Below, piece after piece: positions 59,219 to 64,000 of a stretch of DNA of 64,000 nt. Below the pieces are notes generated by a model, which ran no database searches, had not been told where the DNA came from, and saw only the letters and a program-made list of their open reading frames with translations. The DNA comes from Nemophila menziesii (lineage: Eukaryota > Streptophyta > Magnoliopsida > Boraginales > Hydrophyllaceae): the NCBI GenBank assembly GCA_029959085.1, contig JARWIR010000016.1, positions 25,181,499 through 25,245,498 of the forward strand, in the 5' to 3' direction. The position numbers and the translations under genes were made by a program. The number at the start of each line of letters is the position of its first letter. Positions within the stretch are counted from its first letter, which is position 1.

Positions 59219-60036
59219 GCACTTACAAGTGGACCTAGCGAAGGCCTAGGGAAGCTCCAGGCCCCCCCTGAACCCGTAGATTTTATGATATGCAAGTGTA
59301 ATTTACGCTCGAAAAATAATTAACCCCCTATAAATGTTTATAACATATATTCTTGTTTTAAAGTACACATAAGATGTTATAACTTAGCAGATGCTATGCC
59401 TGGTTTTCAAATTTTAGAATATAGGTCATGTATTCGAATTATAGCAATTGCTTTATTTATTTATTTTAAATTCACATAGAATATAATATCATTTTTATTT
59501 AAATACACATAAAATAGAAAATCTTATATTTTGCAAAACTGTATAATAAAATTTTATAACTAATTTTTATGACATTTTTTATTCTTATATTTTAACATTT
59601 TCAATTTTTTTATTTAATATATTAAATTTAACTTATAACTTTGTCAAATTTCACCAATTTATAAGAATATTGTAATTTATTATACTCGTCTCTATATTGA
59701 ATTTTAGGTTCGCAATGCTTTTATACATTTCTTAATATGATTATAGCATTATAAAATATTAATAGGTGTGATGATTTTTTTCCAAATGTATTGTGAATGG
59801 TGTTATTTTGCATCATTTTTAGGTAAATACTAACTTGTAAGTATAATATGTTGAACAAACGAAAATCACAATAGTGTTGCATGTCCATATCTATATTTTG
59901 ACATTGGTAATTATAAATATATGTTTTTTTATATTTACCTTAATAAAAAAATGGAAACAATAACCCCTGAACCCTTATATATACCAAGCCCCATCTCATA
60001 TTATCTTTTGGATCAGCCCATGTATATGTGTGTGTG

Positions 60037-60069
<33 letters not shown>

Positions 60070-60184
60070 TAATTTTTGTCTATTATTCTTAGTTATATTG
60101 TTTTATTTGCATTATTAGTGATGGATATTAACTAGGAAATGATGATTTTGTGTTAGGGTTTAGTATAATTGTTGTATTATTTTG
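59219..60184. other. AT-rich region around the left end of MULE B
   Basis: No gene was recognised. A C-run (AGGCCCCCCCTGAACCCG) near 59258 and ACCCCTGAACCC near 59963 resemble ends of an unidentified repeat. TG/TA microsatellites lie at about 60027-60068. The left terminus of MULE B should lie in or near this stretch but was not located. Confidence 0.4.
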
Positions 60185-60480
60185 CACTATTGGTACCTTA
60201 AATATATGTTATTGCACTATTGGTCCCTTACATGGTTATTGTCAAATTAAAGAATTTTGTTAGATAATGTTGCCCTTTTGGTCCCTTAAATTGACAAATT
60301 TGCACTATTGGTTCCTTTAAATTTGTAATTATTGCATCAATGGTTCCTTAAATTTATGTTATTGCACTATAGGTCCCTTAAATGTGAAGTATTAAATTTG
60401 AAACTTAATTAGACCATATTACATTATTGGTCCCTTAAACTTTTATTATTTCACTATTAGCCACTTTACTTTTGTTATAG
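60185..60480 (+). repeat. Interspersed TTGCACTATTGGTCCCTTAAA repeat
   Basis: About seven degenerate copies of a TTGCACTATTGGTCCCTTAA word occur at intervals of 30-60 bp. Similar words occur in MULE A near 32030-32080 and less clearly near 33650-33760. Confidence 0.8.
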
Positions 60481-60693
60481 TTTTTTCTTTATAGGACGAT
60501 ACAATGGACGGAATAAGCGAAATAGGTTACAACCGTGAATTTGTGATTCTCGTGCTTAATAATAAAAAAAATTGTTGGAGTCAGATAATATGGAAAGGCT
60601 ACGTAAGTTATATTCCTTATATTTTTTCATGCTTTATTTGTTAAATATTACTATTAAACTGATATATGTTTGTGAATTGGACAATTATGAAGC

Positions 60694-61470
60694 TTGTCTT
60701 TACAACCTATACTATGTAAGGTCAATTCGCGCGTCTTGCCATTTGCTGAAAAGGTCGGTTTTGGGTGTATTCCAAAAATACCCACAGTAACTAGCAACCG
60801 AGCCTTGTGCACCGCTTTGGTAGAAAGGTGGAAGAGAGAGAGAGAGACCTACACGTTTCACTTGCCGGACGGTGAGATAACTATAACGTTACAAGATGTC
60901 GACATAAACCTAGGGTTATCCATTGATGGTGGACCTGTTAAATGCAATGACACCGCAATAGAGATAGATATGGAATGCAGGCGAATTCTTGGCCGGAGTC
61001 CTCGACCCGAAGATGAATTGGACTTACCGCAGGGGAATAAGAGCATATTACTACTTAAGTGACTTAAGGAGAGTTTTGGTAGTGAGAGTAATTAATTTTT
61101 GAATTATTTATTTGTAATTATAATTGTTTATCTATTTTGGCATAATCTTGTTTTGTTTTTTTAGTACCCCCGCCTGTAAATGCTCATGATGAGACACTGA
61201 GACAATATGTGAGGGCATATATCTATTTGTCATTGGTGGCTATATCTTCCCAAGTGCAAATAAGAATGAGGTGCATGCCTTATATCTTCATTTCGTGGAA
61301 GCGCTTGGGTATGCAAGAATGGCTGATGGTTTTGTTGAATCTTGTTAGTAATTGTTTCAGGAAGCAAGCAACTTACTAATCAGATTTTGCCTTGATCCAT
61401 ACTTATAGTTGGGGTTCGGCAGTCTTGGCGCATTTGTATAGTGTCTTGTGGCATTGTGTCGAAACCATGT
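60694..61470 (+). pseudogene. Plant mobile domain gene of MULE B, fragmentary
   Basis: The open frame 60694-61062 reads VGFGCIPKIPTVTSNRALC, TALVERWKRERETYTFHLP, DGEITITLQDVDINLGLSI and RRILGRSPRPED, the N-terminal half of a PMD. After a probable intron, LFVIGGYIFPSANKNEVHAL and LHFVEALGYARMADG follow from about 61219, and YSWGSAVLAHLYSVLW from about 61407. Stops between the parts and the missing C-terminal half show decay. It corresponds to 34036-35395 of MULE A. Confidence 0.8.
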
Positions 61471-61619
61471 CCAATACCTATGTGTCAGGATGTGTTCCAC
61501 TCCTACAAATATTATAATATGACTAATTATTATATTCTTCTTCTTTTTTATCGAAACCTTGGGCACTATCTATTAGAATTTTGCAAATAATTATAATTAC
61601 TTTAATACAGATTTGATGT

Positions 61620-62815
61620 TGAGAGCATTTAAATTTGCGACCGCTATGAGAAGTCAACCTCAAATACCTCTTAGCCCTTTTAACACGTAATTTAATACCT
61701 TCGATAAATCTGACTTCCCATATATTTTGCCGAAGTCAACATGCCAAAAAGTCTCGGCAAAGAGCTAAAGGCAGTCTAATGTGTTCCATATAATTGCTCA
61801 AGTTTTTTTTTGCTTAGCACGCTATGACTTGCCATATGAAATATTGTGGCTAGTATATGTATGTATCTGAGATTGAATCAACGCGATATTGGTGTCTATG
61901 TCAGTTAACATCATATTGAAGACATGTCTGGACACGTATTTTGAAGTGAGATGAAGATGGTTTTTATAAGAATTTTGGCTAAACGAGTATGTTTGCCTAA
62001 TTTTGTAATCTGTCACATATTTCTACTTGAAAAAAATGCCCCACGAAGATGCCACGAACACCCATCTTCATAATATCAACATTTACGTGTCACAAATATA
62101 TTGGTGGATCAATTAGCTCTATATTCTTTACCCTTATTAATATGCCACATATCCACCTCCATCAAAAATTATTCTTTCGATACATACAACACACCTAACA
62201 TAAGTTCATCTTCTCCCTCGAATGAATTTGGTTGACTTGTTGATCAGTCAGTATTGCTCCATACTAACATCTCCAAAATGAGGAATCAAAATTTGGATAA
62301 AAATTATCATCGTCGATATGCACTTATTCGTCCTCACTAGAAACACTAAAATTTGTGTCTTCTTTCCAGATGTCACTGAGTCACTATCGCTAACACTATC
62401 ATCGTCACTATCACTATCACGAATCGTATCACACATCCTCAAATGAGGGATAAATGGAAAAGTTAATTATGTCTCAATTTGTTTACCCTTTTGTGTCGAG
62501 AATCAACCGTAACTTTCAATTTCTATTTAGCTTTGACACAAACCTCAACAATAATGATAGTCGTTCTTTACAGCACTAATCATTAATTTGAGCATCTCAT
62601 CTTTCATAACTAAAACATGAACCCGTAGAGGGTTCGGTGAATCGGACAACGCCAAAGTAAATCAAAACTAAACTCTCTTTCGATCCGATTGAAATTAGAA
62701 CATAATTATTGTTTAAGTTCACGAAGTGTTGTATTTTCTTTGGTCGTAAAAACACCACTTCCTCCGCTGACATAATCTACCGCACCATTGCTACCATTAA
62801 AAATTCTACCACCAT
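61620..62815 (-). pseudogene. MULE B transposase N-terminal remnant
   Basis: On minus: YGGRIFNGSNGAVDYVSG, SPNPLRVHVLVMKDEMLKLM, an acidic SDSDSD linker (62248-62442), MEVDMWHINKGKEYRAN, SWHLRGAFF, then LTSKYVSRHVFNMMLTDID and IHTYTSHNISYGKSWRAKQK. That order is the DNA-binding region followed by the segment just before the DDE domain in MULE transposases. It extends further toward the catalytic domain than the MULE A remnant, but the catalytic core is absent. Several stops are present. Confidence 0.72.
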
Positions 62816-63430
62816 AACTCTATATTAATGTATAATCCATATTACCAAAACCTAAAATCAAACACTAACATTAATAAGGTACCATAATTTTTTAAAAATG
62901 ATTCTGCCAAACAATTTAAACTTGAATAACATAGGGAAAATATGTATTGTTTATACAAACATAGCTAAAAATGATACCAATTATATCAGATTCATAAAAA
63001 TAAAAAAATCAAATTAAAACAGAAAAACATATTAAAATTGCAATAAGTAATAATAATAAGTGTAATGGTTGAATGATTACCTATTAAAAGGAATAAGATG
63101 AATAGATTATGATTGGAAGATTTTTATGTAGATTTTTAAGATTTTTGGGAAAAATGAGAAGAAAATAGGTGTAGGGAGTATTAGGGTTACTAAATCTCGA
63201 ACTTTCTAAATATAAACAGAATGCGCTCCTTAGAGGAGTGTCTTTCTACCCGTATTTTTGTCTAAGGAAAGCGCTTTTTAAAGGAACATATTTCTAATTA
63301 TGGTTTATATAAATTGATTTATAGGTGCTCCTCAACGTTACTTCTGCAATTATTGTTCCTCAAATGTTTTTCTTGAAATTATTCTTTTAAAAAAATGTTT
63401 TAAGAAAACAAAAACAAAATAACAACTTAA

Positions 63431-63579
63431 TGCAGAATACGTAGAGAGTGTATGTGAGAGTCGTCATGCCACATGCAACCATTTACAGGTAAGTAATTTT
63501 TTTTGGACAGGACGAGTAAGTAATTAAAAATATACAATATATTTTTTTCGTCTAAAAAATATATATACAATATATATTA
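63431..63579 (+). repeat. Direct repeat, right member
   Basis: Counterpart of 57983-58100, with an extra TTTACA before GGTAAGTAAT and a longer T/A stretch before ATACAATATATATTA. Confidence 0.85.
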
Positions 63580-64000
63580 GGGCTGCACAATAAACCACCA
63601 GAACCATAAAACCGCAAAAGATCGGCCCAACACAACCCACAAAAGTCCAACCCACGTGATCCATGGGTTCATGTTGGGACCAAATTTTTTATGGTTGTGG
63701 ACAGGTCCTTGGATTTGGTCCATCCCAGTCTACGGGTAGTCAACCCGGTCCGCATATTAGAGGGTTTAGTATTTTGTATATATGCCTATATGGCATATAA
63801 AAATGCCACATTAAAAAACCCTACTCATTTCTTCTCTCGTCTTTTGTAGGCTAAACCTTTCTTTCTCTCTCATCTCTTATACGCTAAAGGCTAAAAACCC
63901 AAGCCCTTATCTTTTTTCTCTTCTCTGTACTCTGTAACCCGTCCCTTCTTTTATCCGTTTGATGTCTCCTCTATGGCTCCTTTAGTAATCCACATTAATT
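63578..64000 (+). mobile_element. hAT-like element, cut by the window end
   Basis: TAGGGCTGCACAATAAACC resembles the TAGGGTTGTAAATAAACC terminus of the element at 34218. It is followed by AACCCAC / GTGGGT-type words as in plant hAT derivatives. The other end and any target duplication lie beyond the window or were not seen. Confidence 0.4.

Larger units (their letters stand above)
59900..63330. mobile_element. MULE B: second Mutator-like element with PMD gene
   Basis: It repeats the layout of MULE A: spacer with TTGCACTATTGGTCCCTT words, PMD gene on plus, transposase remnant on minus, and an AT-rich leader ending in palindromic text (GCGCTCCTTAGAGGAGTGT near 63222 and GAAAGCGCTTT near 63267). 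Terminal inverted repeats were not resolved, so both boundaries are estimates based on spacing in MULE A. Confidence 0.55.

Noticed and set aside
59225..59985. Another CAGGGGCGG-family MITE
   Set aside because: C-rich words at both ends resemble that family only loosely; terminal repeats and target duplication were not found.

Overview
The window is nuclear DNA of a flowering plant, most likely a eudicot. It is AT-rich and intron-containing, and it is dominated by plant-type transposons: Athila-like Gypsy, Copia, L1-type LINE, Mutator-like and hAT elements. The genes that can be recognised are plant ones: microRNA399, a nuclear tRNA-Ser(AGA), and broken pieces of VPS16, IQ-domain (IQD) and plant mobile domain genes. 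The species cannot be read from the sequence, and no intact cellular protein-coding gene was found.

Bases 1-25174 hold a large tandem duplication. Copy 1 is 1-10056 and probably begins before the window; copy 2 is 14950-25174. Each copy carries, in order, an hAT-like element, a telomere-like CCTTAA array, a dead LINE, a second CCTTAA array, a MIR399 hairpin on the minus strand, a tRNA-Ser(AGA), and a second MIR399 hairpin on the plus strand. All four hairpins have a P1BS-type motif and a TATA-like box upstream, the expected layout for phosphate-starvation control by PHR1. After the duplication each copy gained its own insertion of one hAT MITE family at a different place, each with a perfect 8-bp target duplication. 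The 4.9-kb spacer between the copies holds a LINE 3' fragment and an Athila-type solo LTR.

From 25.2 to 31.4 kb lies the 3' end of a decayed VPS16 gene. Its last coding exon is split by a minus-strand Copia element with target duplication ACTCT.

From 31.4 to 51.5 kb lies what reads as one Mutator-like element (MULE A). Its ends share an inverted repeat rich in GGCGGTCATT-type palindromes. Its two genes converge: a plant mobile domain (PMD) gene on plus and a MULE transposase remnant on minus. It has been bombarded by a smaller Mutator-like element, an hAT element inside a PMD exon, an 11-kb Athila-like Gypsy element (carrying a SIRE-like solo LTR) and an older Athila-type LTR (carrying an hAT MITE).

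From 51.5 to 57.9 kb lies an older, diverged third copy of part of the MIR399 block, apparently with a MIR399 relic. It contains the 3' end of an IQD pseudogene split by a nearly intact Copia element (target duplication ATCAA). From 58 to 63.6 kb, between direct repeats of about 110 bp, lie a Tourist-like MITE, a LINE fragment and a second, smaller convergent PMD/transposase element (MULE B). The window ends inside another hAT-like repeat.
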